From Neptunomonas sp. (GTDB taxonomy: Bacteria > Pseudomonadota > Gammaproteobacteria > Pseudomonadales > Balneatricaceae): DNA of 64,000 bases. Of the stretch, positions 36,018 through 44,439 are shown one piece after another (the first letter of the stretch is position 1; each line of letters begins with the position of its first letter). The notes beneath the pieces were generated by a model. That model was not told where the DNA came from, ran no database searches, and saw only the letters and a program-made list of their open reading frames with translations. The DNA lies in NCBI RefSeq assembly GCF_016744175.1, contig NZ_JADGEV010000001.1, positions 11,658 to 75,657 on the forward strand, given 5' to 3'. The position numbers were made by a program, and so were the translations under genes.

Positions 36018-37082
36018 ATGGCTATTAATAACGATCCAAATCATAACCCACAGTTTTATGCCGATATGGGGAGTTTGCAAAAACTCAAGCATCAGGCCAA
36101 AACGGATACGCCAGAAGCGTTAAAGCAAGTTGCTGAGCAGTTTGAGCAAATGTTTCTCAGCATGGTGATGAAAAGCATGCGTGATGCTAATGCATCTTTT
36201 GGTGAAGATAATCCATTTAGTAGTGGTGATGTGCGTTTTTATCAGGGCATGCTTGATAGTCAGATGACTCAGGAAATGTCACAAGGTCAGGGTATTGGGC
36301 TCGCTGACGTTTTGGCAAGGCAGTTAAGCCATCAGTTAAATGTACGCATGGATGATGCTAGTGATAAGAAGCAGCAGCCCCTTTCTGATTCAGAGCGTTT
36401 GTTAAACAATGCAATTAATCAAGGGGCAAGTGCTGCGGCTTCTACCCTTCTTGGTCAAAATGTTGTGCATGAAGCAGGGAAAACGGAGGAGCCGCCTTCA
36501 ATTATTCCTGTTGCTAAGACAGTAGAGACATTGGTTGTATCAAATGCTAAGAAATTGGATAGCCGAGCAGCCTCAGTAGCAGTGCCGAGAACATTCGACT
36601 CACCGGAGGAGTTCGTTACACATTTATTCCCTCTGGCTAAAGAGGTTGCTGCAGATTTAGGGGTCGACCCTAAAGTGCTGTTGGCACAAGCGGCGCTCGA
36701 GACTGGCTGGGGTAAGCATATTATTAAGGACGCAGTCGGCGAAAGTAGTAACAACCTGTTCAATATTAAAGCAGACAAACGTTGGGATGGTGATAGAGCT
36801 CAGGTTAATACACTAGAGTATCGTGATGGTTTAGCGCAGCAAGAAAAAGCACAATTTCGTTCGTATGATTCCTTCGAGCAAAGTTTTAGAGATTATGCTG
36901 ACTTTTTGAAAAATAGTCCGCGTTATCAACAAGCTTTGGAGGCAGCTGCTGATCCAAGGAAGTATCTCCAGCAACTTCAAGCCGCAGGATATGCTACAGA
37001 CCCCGCTTATGCGGAAAAGATAACAGCGATTTTTGAGAATCGAATATTGGCCATGGATGTAAACACACCTAAAGAAGGTTGA
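36018..37082 (+). CDS. flgJ: Flagellar rod-cap muramidase FlgJ
   Basis: Protein of 354 residues with two parts: an N-terminal rod-binding domain (about 25-110, with VAEQFEQMFLSMVMKSMRDAN and FYQGMLDSQMTQEMSQGQGIGLADVL) and a C-terminal glucosaminidase-type peptidoglycan hydrolase domain (about 195-345, including the catalytic Glu in LAQAALETGWGKHI and NNLFNIKADKRWDG). It opens the peptidoglycan for the rod. The linker makes it a little longer than E. coli FlgJ (313). Confidence 0.96.
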   Translation: MAINNDPNHNPQFYADMGSLQKLKHQAKTDTPEALKQVAEQFEQMFLSMVMKSMRDANASFGEDNPFSSGDVRFYQGMLDSQMTQEMSQGQGIGLADVLARQLSHQLNVRMDDASDKKQQPLSDSERLLNNAINQGASAAASTLLGQNVVHEAGKTEEPPSIIPVAKTVETLVVSNAKKLDSRAASVAVPRTFDSPEEFVTHLFPLAKEVAADLGVDPKVLLAQAALETGWGKHIIKDAVGESSNNLFNIKADKRWDGDRAQVNTLEYRDGLAQQEKAQFRSYDSFEQSFRDYADFLKNSPRYQQALEAAADPRKYLQQLQAAGYATDPAYAEKITAIFENRILAMDVNTPKEG

Positions 37083-37104
37083 TGTTTGGCCGCTATATAA
37101 TAGA

Positions 37105-37130
37105 TAAATGTGAGTTCTTGGTGCTAATAA
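37105..37130 (+). promoter_or_regulatory. Weak sigma-28-like site upstream of flgK
   Basis: TAAATGTG, 10 bases, GCTAATAA resembles TAAAGTTT-N11-GCCGATAA loosely. Enteric flgKL has a sigma-28 promoter here, but spacing and -35 are off. A GG-N10-GC spacing in the same stretch has a poor -12 half. Neither is well supported. Confidence 0.3.
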
Positions 37131-37153
37131 GGCTATAGGCTCAGGAGATTATT

Positions 37154-39874
37154 ATGTCTAGTTTCAACTTACTAAATTTAGGTAACCAGGCGATTAGGAC
37201 TAATCAGGCCGCATTGTCGACTGTTGGTCAAAATATATCCAATGTGAATACACCTGGGTATAGCCGCCAAATTGCTAATTTTTCAACACTACCAGACCAA
37301 TCTGGGGTGGTGGTTGATTCTATAGACCGAATAACGAACCAGTTTTTAACACAGCAGTTATGGGCTGACCTGTCATCTTATAACCAGTCTTCTACTTTTT
37401 CAGAATTATCTAGCCAGCTAGATAACCTATTAGCAACCAAAACTAGCAGTGTCTCCACCGCTTTAGATAGTTATTTTAGTGCGTTGCAAAATGTTGTTGA
37501 TGATCCAGTATCTACGCCTAACCGAGAGTTGTTTGTTGCTGAGTCTGATGCGTTAGTAAAGCGTTTCAATAGTTTGGATGCTCATATCCAGCGACAAAAT
37601 AACACAGTAAACGAGTCGCTGGACGATCTTGCCAGTAAAGTAAATTCGCTATCAACAAATATTGCAGAATTGAATGCCAATATTCAATTACAAGTTGCAT
37701 CCAATAAGCCTGCTAACGAGCTTAAGGATCAACGTGATGAGCTAACAAACCAGTTGTCTGAACTTATTGGTATTACTGTACTGGAACAGCAAAACGCCGA
37801 CAGCTACAGTATTTTTGTAGGAAACGGTGAGCCACTCGTGACGGGTATATCTGCAAACCAGTTTGAAGTGGTTCCCGGAGACCCTGATATATCGCAAAGA
37901 AGTTTATCTCTGAAGATGGCTAATAGTTCAGTGGATGTAACAAACGTACTGAGCGGCGGGAAAATTGGCGGTTTATTAGAGTACCGTGAAAATGCACTTA
38001 ACACTGCGCGGGATGAGCTGGGTCGGATAGCTATTGGTTTTGCAGAAAGTATGAATACAGCTCATCGTGCAGGTATTGACCTGAATAATGAGCTAGGTGG
38101 CAATCTATTTAGTGATGTGAACTCATTTGCCGCACAGGCAGATCGAATATCAGCGGGTTTTGGTAATCATTCCAATGTATTAGCAGCGAGTGTTGAAATC
38201 CAAGATACTACCAAGTTGCAAGCGAGCGATTATGAGCTGTTTTACGGTAGTGATAGTGAAATTACACTAACAAGAAATAGTGATGGCAAAAAAATAGAGA
38301 TAAACCTTTTGGCAGATGCGGTAGATAATCGCTCGGTTCCATCTAACGCATTAACCTGGGGTGGAAATGTTGCGCCTTCTGTAACCCCAGCAGCCATCGT
38401 GACTCAGGTCGTTACACCTACTCTAAACGGAGTGGCCGCTCCCGGTGTTTCTGTCGATTCAGCACAAGTTATGGCGGCAACATTAAATGGGCTTGTTGGA
38501 GTGTCAGGTGTAACAGCAGAAAGTGCGATAAATCTGTCGAATATAGTGGACGGTGGAGCTGATGGTGTATCTTTTGATGTGACCGTAAATGATGCGACAG
38601 GAAATGTGCAAACGGTGACGGTTCCCTTGGCTGCGGGTGTGTTTTCAGATGGTAATATTGCCTCGGCAATCAATGCAGCACTCAGTGCTGACCCAAATGA
38701 TTTTAGTCACCTTGCTGTTAGTACGCCTACCAGCGGAGGGGTTAAGATAGTAGATAGCACGGGTGGAAATATATCAGTTCGTAATAACGGTGCGGCTGGT
38801 GACAGTATTAGCATCCAAAATTACAGCTCAAATGGCAACTTAGTTGCTGGTGGCCCTGTTGCTGTTTCTCCTGGTAATACCGGTAGCGTTGTTGGGTACT
38901 TAAAAGACAACACAGCAACAGTCGACTCATCGGTGGAGTCCCTTAGCCTTTCTGCTGGAGTACTTGTTGGGGCTACAACCGTCTTAGTTGATGGGACTAA
39001 TAATGTCGAATCAACACGTGGTGATACAGTGCTGGGTGTGGAGGATGTTGGCGAGGGTGAGTTTTATATGGACCCGGGCGGTAATACATTATCCTTTGCC
39101 ATCGATGGCATAAAAGTATCAATAGAAACGACTAACTTTATAAAGGGTGATCGATTCTTGATTCAGCCTGTGAGAAGTGGTGCTGATAATTTATCTTTAA
39201 TTGTTAAGGATGGTCGGCAATTGGCACTTGCATCCCCTGTACGTGTAACAGCCGACACAGATAATATAGGTGCGGGTAAAGCGAGTGTTCAGATACTGGA
39301 TTCAATTGCATCCGCATTTGATGCTTCAGGTGATCTCAAGCCGCCGGTTGATATAGTGTTTAATAATAGTGATCCGTTAACGTACACCGCTTACGATATG
39401 ACTGAGCCTTTAAACCCTATCGTTCTTGAAGTTGATAATAAGCCACTATTAAATCAAACTTATTCAGCCGGCAGTGACATCGGGTTGAAGGGTTATAACG
39501 TGGTTATAACGGATCAGCCAAAAGCAGGTGATCGATTTAGCTTTACCTTTAATAAAGATGGCGTGTCGGATAATCGCAATGCGCTTGTGCTATCGGGTCT
39601 TCAGCAAGAATCCACCTTAGATGGTGGTTCATATCAGGATTTATATGGCAGTTTGGTTGAGCGCGTTGGTACACGTACAGCAACTTCAATCATTACGGTG
39701 GATGCCAATAAAGCAGTATTGGACTCAACAGTGACAGCTAAATCGAGTGTGTCAGGTGTTAATTTAGACGAGGAAGCGGCAAAGCTTGTGCAATTTCAGC
39801 AGGCTTATCAAGCGTCTGCTCAGCTGATAAGAACATCTCAAACATTATTCGATACACTACTTAGCAGCATTTAA
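37154..39874 (+). CDS. flgK: Hook-filament junction protein FlgK (HAP1), enlarged
   Basis: First junction protein, 906 residues against 547 in E. coli. Conserved N-terminal LLNLGNQAIRTNQAALSTVGQNISNVNTPGYSRQ and C-terminal SSVSGVNLDEEAAKLVQFQQAYQASAQLIRTSQTLFDTLL are intact. A large insertion between about residues 390 and 760 includes flagellin-hook-like segments (SFDVTVNDATGNVQTVTVPLAAG; GVKIVDSTGGNISVRNN) expected to fold outside the D0/D1 core. The chaperone is FlgN, encoded upstream. Confidence 0.95.
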   Translation: MSSFNLLNLGNQAIRTNQAALSTVGQNISNVNTPGYSRQIANFSTLPDQSGVVVDSIDRITNQFLTQQLWADLSSYNQSSTFSELSSQLDNLLATKTSSVSTALDSYFSALQNVVDDPVSTPNRELFVAESDALVKRFNSLDAHIQRQNNTVNESLDDLASKVNSLSTNIAELNANIQLQVASNKPANELKDQRDELTNQLSELIGITVLEQQNADSYSIFVGNGEPLVTGISANQFEVVPGDPDISQRSLSLKMANSSVDVTNVLSGGKIGGLLEYRENALNTARDELGRIAIGFAESMNTAHRAGIDLNNELGGNLFSDVNSFAAQADRISAGFGNHSNVLAASVEIQDTTKLQASDYELFYGSDSEITLTRNSDGKKIEINLLADAVDNRSVPSNALTWGGNVAPSVTPAAIVTQVVTPTLNGVAAPGVSVDSAQVMAATLNGLVGVSGVTAESAINLSNIVDGGADGVSFDVTVNDATGNVQTVTVPLAAGVFSDGNIASAINAALSADPNDFSHLAVSTPTSGGVKIVDSTGGNISVRNNGAAGDSISIQNYSSNGNLVAGGPVAVSPGNTGSVVGYLKDNTATVDSSVESLSLSAGVLVGATTVLVDGTNNVESTRGDTVLGVEDVGEGEFYMDPGGNTLSFAIDGIKVSIETTNFIKGDRFLIQPVRSGADNLSLIVKDGRQLALASPVRVTADTDNIGAGKASVQILDSIASAFDASGDLKPPVDIVFNNSDPLTYTAYDMTEPLNPIVLEVDNKPLLNQTYSAGSDIGLKGYNVVITDQPKAGDRFSFTFNKDGVSDNRNALVLSGLQQESTLDGGSYQDLYGSLVERVGTRTATSIITVDANKAVLDSTVTAKSSVSGVNLDEEAAKLVQFQQAYQASAQLIRTSQTLFDTLLSSI

Positions 39875-39890
39875 TGAAGGAGGTTGAGCG

Positions 39891-41189
39891 ATGAGAATTT
39901 CAACCCAGCAACAGTATTTTAGATCGATAGATCAGATGCAAAATTCGCAATCTAAATTGTCAGAGTTGCAAAACCAGATTTCTACTGGGAAGAGAATACA
40001 AACGCCTTCCGATGATCCTGTTGCTGCTGCGCAAGTAGTTAAGCTAGAACGAGAGTTGGCACAGTATGAAAAATTTGATGATAACATCAATGTGACTGAG
40101 CGACGTTTGGAGTTAGAAGAAACGATTCTGGATGATGTAAATACAGCCATCAATAGGATGCGTGAGTTAACACTAAACGCATCTAATGGAACATTGCATG
40201 ACCAAGATAGGAAAACTATCGCCAATGAGCTTACGCAGATAACGAGTTATGTTGCGGGTCTTATGAATACGCAAGACTCTCAGGGCGAGTATCTTTTTTC
40301 AGGTAGTCAGGGTGGTGCTAAGCCCTACGAACTTGAAAATGGTCGATATCAGTATCAAGGAGACGATGGGCAGCGCCAGATGCAAGTTGGATCTGATCTA
40401 TATATACCATCAAATGATTCTGGTACCTATTTGTTCGAAGCAGCAAGCGATAGGTTAGAAGTTGAGCTAACAGGTCAGGCTGTTGTTGATTTCAACAGTG
40501 GTGTTTCAACAGTTGAGCCCTTTGCTCGAAATGTAGCATTTTCTACAGCAGATGTTGAAAGTGCATTCAGCAAGGTCGCTAAATCAGAAGGGTGGGGTGA
40601 TCTTACTATTCGAGCAACGGCTTCGCTTTCACCTGCGCCATTAGGTGAGTTTGATTATACAGTGGTGGATAGCGGTGGGCAGGTTGTCAATGATGAATTG
40701 GGTAACCCTATAGCAATTTCCGGTGATTTCTCAACAACACCCGGTGGTTTGAATATTTATGGCATGCAGGTAGAAATACATCAGCCAGCGGTTGCTGGAG
40801 ATATTCGATTAACGGTTTCTACGGAAAAGAAAAACGCTCTTGATGTGGCAATGGACTTAGCAGAAGTGTTGAGCAAGCCGGTAGAGAGTCAGGCTGAGCG
40901 TGATGAGCTAAATGAAATAGTGGCAACAAGCTTAGTGCAGTTTACACAAGCGTCGGATCGAAATAATGAGGCTATCTCAACCGTAGGCTCACGATTAAGG
41001 TCTTTAGAGCAGATGAGTAGTTCTAATCTAGATTTTAAACTCTTTACCGAGTCAGCATTATCTACTCTGGTAGATGCTGATTTGGCGTCTGTTATTAGTG
41101 AGTTTAAATTAGAAGAAGCAACCTTGCAGGCAGCGCAGGCTACATTTGGGCGCGTATCCTCTTTGTCACTTTTCAATCACATTAACTAG
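39891..41189 (+). CDS. flgL: Hook-filament junction protein FlgL (HAP3), enlarged
   Basis: Second junction protein, 432 residues (317 in E. coli). The N-terminal MRISTQQQYFRSIDQMQNSQSKLSELQNQISTGKRIQTPSDDPVAAAQVVKLE segment and the C-terminal flagellin-like end (LASVISEFKLEEATLQAAQATFGRVSSLSLFNHIN) are clear. Extra residues lie in the central, exposed part (about 170-300). GAAGGAGG sits seven to ten bases upstream. It ends the flgF-flgL series at a bidirectional terminator shared with the opposing fliT gene. Confidence 0.95.
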   Translation: MRISTQQQYFRSIDQMQNSQSKLSELQNQISTGKRIQTPSDDPVAAAQVVKLERELAQYEKFDDNINVTERRLELEETILDDVNTAINRMRELTLNASNGTLHDQDRKTIANELTQITSYVAGLMNTQDSQGEYLFSGSQGGAKPYELENGRYQYQGDDGQRQMQVGSDLYIPSNDSGTYLFEAASDRLEVELTGQAVVDFNSGVSTVEPFARNVAFSTADVESAFSKVAKSEGWGDLTIRATASLSPAPLGEFDYTVVDSGGQVVNDELGNPIAISGDFSTTPGGLNIYGMQVEIHQPAVAGDIRLTVSTEKKNALDVAMDLAEVLSKPVESQAERDELNEIVATSLVQFTQASDRNNEAISTVGSRLRSLEQMSSSNLDFKLFTESALSTLVDADLASVISEFKLEEATLQAAQATFGRVSSLSLFNHIN

Positions 41190-41225
41190 TGACGTTTAAC
41201 CTCGTATTTGTTTTTGGTGTTTAAC

Positions 41226-41258
41226 AAAAAAGCTTATCAGGTAGACTGATAAGCTTTT
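41226..41258. terminator. Bidirectional terminator between flgL and fliT
   Basis: Long stem AAAAAGCTTATCAG/CTGATAAGCTTTT with a 5-base loop, A-run on one side and T-run on the other, so it can stop transcription from both directions. The fliT stop codon lies inside its left arm. Confidence 0.9.
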
Positions 41259-41542
41259 GTCATTTTTTTCCCCTGGTTGGTCTGCTGTCTCTCTTGGCTT
41301 AAAGAGCGCATATGCTCAGTAATGAGCGGTAGTATCTGAGCGTCTATCTGTTGAATACTTGATATCAACTTCTCAATCTGTAACGAAGCTTCTTCGTTTG
41401 TCGGCGTGGGGAGCTGTTGCGTACTAAGCATGAGCTTTTCTCTGCTTTCTTGAAGGTCTACTACTTGATCCCAATCCTTATCTGTTACAGCTTTTTGTAT
41501 TTTATTTGTTAAATCAAATGCTTGCTCGATATTTATTAGCAT
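41237..41542 (-). CDS. fliT: FliT-like flagellar chaperone
   Basis: Small, all-helical, charged protein of 101 residues, like FliT family members that bind FliD and the export ATPase complex. The ATG at 41542 is chosen because GAGG lies eight bases upstream; an ATG nine codons earlier has no ribosome site. The call rests on size, helical content (LINIEQAFDLTNKIQKAVTDKDWDQVVDLQESREKLML resembles FliT's N-terminal helices) and flagellar context. It lies opposite to its neighbours, between flgL and fliC, whereas fliT normally follows fliS. A different small flagellar chaperone is possible. Confidence 0.65.
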   Translation of the reverse strand: MLINIEQAFDLTNKIQKAVTDKDWDQVVDLQESREKLMLSTQQLPTPTNEEASLQIEKLISSIQQIDAQILPLITEHMRSLSQERQQTNQGKKMTKAYQST

Positions 41543-41655
41543 GTGACGTGCCTCGAAATAATTGCTCATGTTTTTGCTAAAGCACACACAATATGTGCCG
41601 ATATATAAAGTAACCAAGGCAGGAAGCTGCCACAGAAGAAACTAGAAATAAAGAC

Positions 41656-41682
41656 TAAAGCAAAGAAATAATTGGTCGATAA
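41656..41682 (+). promoter_or_regulatory. Sigma-28 (FliA) promoter of fliC
   Basis: -35 TAAAGCAA, 11-base spacer, -10 GTCGATAA, against TAAAGTTT-N11-GCCGATAA. It lies 110 bases before the flagellin ATG, giving a leader of about 100 bases. Confidence 0.88.
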
Positions 41683-41792
41683 CTAAAAGTATACCCGGTA
41701 GAGATGCCATTTAAAGACAAGATTTTTAAAAAGCATTCCTCGGTAACGAACACAAAACAGCCAGTCAAATCTGGTTGATAGGAGAAAGTCTC

Positions 41793-43832
41793 ATGGCTAT
41801 GGTAATTAACTCAAACATTATGTCACTTAACGCTCAGCGTAACTTGACAATGTCTCAGAACGACCTGAACACTTCTATGGAACGTTTAGCCAGTGGTAAG
41901 CGTATCAACTCCGCTGCTGACGATGCCGCAGGTCTGTCTATCTCAAACCGTATGACTTCTCAGGTAAATGGTCTTAACCAGGCGATTCGTAATGCGAACG
42001 ACGGTTCATCATTGATTCAAACAGCTGAGGGTGCGCTGGATGAGTCTACTAACATCTTGCAGCGTATGCGTGAACTGTCAATTCAGTCTGCCAACGGCAC
42101 GTACGATTCTGGTAACCGAGGCACGTTGGATGCAGAGGTTAAACAGCTAGTATCTGAGCTGGATAGAATCTCTGAAACAACATCATTTAACGGCTTGAAT
42201 ATTCTTGATGGGTCGTTAGGTAAAGTGGATCTACAGGTTGGTTCTGAAGCCAATCAAACAATTGAACTTAAAATTGATAAAATGGATTCTAAGTCACTTG
42301 GTTTAGGCTCTACGAGTGTTGACTTGTTAGGTGCGGCATCAAGTGTTGCAACTTTAACAGGTGCTCTTGCTCTCGGTCACAATGATGTAATGGTTAACGG
42401 TCAATCCATTATGGCTGTTGGTGAAACCTTTGATGGTAACACCGAAGATATGGATCAGCTGATTAACAAAATTAATGAAAACGTTACAGGCGTAACTGCT
42501 TCTACACATGCTAACTCGACTGCAGCGACTGTTGGTTCGGGTGTGTTGGGTGCAGGTGATGAAGTTACTGTTACATTAACAAAACTAGATGGTACAACAT
42601 CTGCTGTTACCGTAACGGATACAGAAAGCTTAGAAGAGCTAGCTGCTAAATTGACAGATGAATCTGGTGGTGAGCTGTCTGCAACTATTAATGATGATGG
42701 TAAGTTAACTATCAGCGCTGAAAATGTTGCTACTATCACTACTACAGGTGCGGGTGGTGGTGTGGCCGCAGCAGGTACTCCGGCAACAGCGCAAGCATCA
42801 CTTGCTCTGGCATCAGATAATGGCGATCCAATCCGAGTTGAACGTGGTGCAAATGGTACCTTAAATGATTTGGAAAACCTGGGCTTCAGAGAAAATGATG
42901 CGGGTGGAGAAATTGAAGGGTCTGCTGTTGGTGCTGGTGCTTTTGCGATTGGCGATTTAACAATCAATAATGTTGAAGTCGGTATTAGTGATTCTGCTGG
43001 CTTACAAGACAAAATTGATGCAATTAATAAAGTTAGCTCTGAATCAGGTGTTACAGCAAGTGCTTTCTCATCAGCTGCACTAGATTTCTCAGGAGTTGAT
43101 TTGGCTGATATCGCTGCTGCCAATGAGATTGACGTTAACGGTGTGTCGCTTGATTTTGTCGGTGATGCGAGCCTTGCCGATGTGGCTGCTACTTTCAATG
43201 CTAGCAGTGATGACACAGGCTTATCAGCAACAGTTCTTGGGTCAAGAATCGTTTTAGAAGGCAACACTTCGCAGATATCTTTCCGTAACACTGTTACAAC
43301 TACGGATGATGTGGCTGCATGGGAAACAGCAGGCGTTGAGCTTACTTCTGGCAGTGCTGATACTGTTACAGCTCTAACCGCAGCTACAAACATTGATGGC
43401 GGTATTAAACTAGAGAGCGAGTCGGGTAATCCAATTAGTGTGTTGCATGCTGATGCTGGTGCTGAAACAGCATCTGGTTTGACTGACTCGAATGCGACTG
43501 CAGAAGGTTCATTCGGTGCATCTATATCTCAGTTGGATATTTCAACTGCAGCTGGGGCTCAAAAAGCCATCGGCATCATTGATAATGCATTGGAAACAAT
43601 CAACTCAACCCGTGGTGACTTGGGTGCGATTAGTAACCGTCTTGACTTTACAGTGAGCAACTTGTCTAACGTATCTGAGAACGTATCATCTGCTCGGTCA
43701 CGTATCATGGATGCTGACTTTGCAGCTGAATCTGCAAACTTGAGTCGTGCTCAGGTACTACAGCAAGCAGGTAGTGCGATGTTGGCTCAGGCTAATGCTG
43801 CTCCTCAGCAAGTATTGTCATTGCTACAGTAA
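41793..43832 (+). CDS. fliC: Flagellin FliC, long form
   Basis: Filament subunit of 679 residues from the ATG at 41793 (GGAG eight bases upstream). The N-terminal D0/D1 ([24 protein letters not shown] to about residue 165) and C-terminal D1/D0 (from about 590, ending QVLSLLQ) are highly conserved and include a TLR5-type [18 protein letters not shown] segment. The central 420 residues are low-complexity, rich in Ala, Asp, Gly, Ser and Thr, and hold several flagellin-hook IN-like repeats (for example [67 protein letters not shown]). Only one flagellin gene is in the window. Confidence 0.97.
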   Translation: MAMVINSNIMSLNAQRNLTMSQNDLNTSMERLASGKRINSAADDAAGLSISNRMTSQVNGLNQAIRNANDGSSLIQTAEGALDESTNILQRMRELSIQSANGTYDSGNRGTLDAEVKQLVSELDRISETTSFNGLNILDGSLGKVDLQVGSEANQTIELKIDKMDSKSLGLGSTSVDLLGAASSVATLTGALALGHNDVMVNGQSIMAVGETFDGNTEDMDQLINKINENVTGVTASTHANSTAATVGSGVLGAGDEVTVTLTKLDGTTSAVTVTDTESLEELAAKLTDESGGELSATINDDGKLTISAENVATITTTGAGGGVAAAGTPATAQASLALASDNGDPIRVERGANGTLNDLENLGFRENDAGGEIEGSAVGAGAFAIGDLTINNVEVGISDSAGLQDKIDAINKVSSESGVTASAFSSAALDFSGVDLADIAAANEIDVNGVSLDFVGDASLADVAATFNASSDDTGLSATVLGSRIVLEGNTSQISFRNTVTTTDDVAAWETAGVELTSGSADTVTALTAATNIDGGIKLESESGNPISVLHADAGAETASGLTDSNATAEGSFGASISQLDISTAAGAQKAIGIIDNALETINSTRGDLGAISNRLDFTVSNLSNVSENVSSARSRIMDADFAAESANLSRAQVLQQAGSAMLAQANAAPQQVLSLLQ

Positions 43833-43866
43833 TAGGCATTAAAGGTTAGCTTTCAGCCTATTAAAA

Positions 43867-43890
43867 TCCCTCACCACCTTTGGTGGGGGA
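43867..43890 (+). terminator. Probable terminator after fliC
   Basis: Nine-pair stem TCCCTCACC/GGTGGGGGA (one G-T) with a 6-base loop, followed by a T-containing but interrupted tail. Some read-through to flaG is likely. Confidence 0.6.
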
Positions 43891-43963
43891 TTGCTGTTTA
43901 AAAAGGGTTGATTTAAAAAGTGGTATAGTGAGCTGGTGAGTGCACTAGTTCAGGAGGTGGAAA

Positions 43964-44332
43964 ATGTCAGTTGAATCAGTTAACGCCAGTAATGTTGCGG
44001 CTTCTACTGTACAGGCAGCGGCATCACAACAAACGAGTAGTGTTCAATCAGGCAATGTAAATGCCCAGGCAGAACAGGTTGATAGTATTCAGCCATCACA
44101 AAAAATGAATGCTGAAGAAGTTCAAGCTGTACTGGATAAAATGAATGCCTTTATGCAGGATGGCCAGCGAAACCTTAGTTTCAGTATTGATAAAGATACT
44201 GATGATATGGTGGTAAAAGTGATGGATACAGAGACGCAGGAAGTTATTCGTCAGTTCCCATCAGAAGAGACCCTCAAGTTAGCTAAGCATATTGAAGGGA
44301 TGTTGGGTTTAATATTGAATGATCGAGCTTAA
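43964..44332 (+). CDS. flaG: FlaG-family flagellar protein
   Basis: Protein of 122 residues with a low-complexity N-terminal half (about 1-45) and a conserved FlaG domain (about 50-120: NLSFSIDKDTDDMVVKVMDTETQEVIRQFPSEETLKLAKHIEGMLGLILNDRA). FlaG proteins influence filament length in Vibrio and Pseudomonas. AGGAGG lies seven bases upstream. It sits between fliC and fliD as in Pseudomonas. Confidence 0.92.
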   Translation: MSVESVNASNVAASTVQAAASQQTSSVQSGNVNAQAEQVDSIQPSQKMNAEEVQAVLDKMNAFMQDGQRNLSFSIDKDTDDMVVKVMDTETQEVIRQFPSEETLKLAKHIEGMLGLILNDRA

Positions 44333-44439
44333 TTAGATGTAAACTTGTTCTTATTTAATAGCATATGAAAAATGTCATAAAAGTAGTTTTGAATAAGTTT
44401 TACACCAACGCTGGGTGATAAAGTAAAAAGGAGAAGGTT

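Noticed and set aside
42455-43393. 312-codon open frame antisense to fliC
   Set aside because: It arises from the Ala/Ser/Thr-rich codon bias of the flagellin centre; no ribosome site, no recognisable domain, and the plus strand is certain.
44390-44430. Sigma-28-like site before fliD (TAAGTTTT, 12 bases, GGTGATAA)
   Set aside because: Spacer and -35 deviate too much to support a promoter call.
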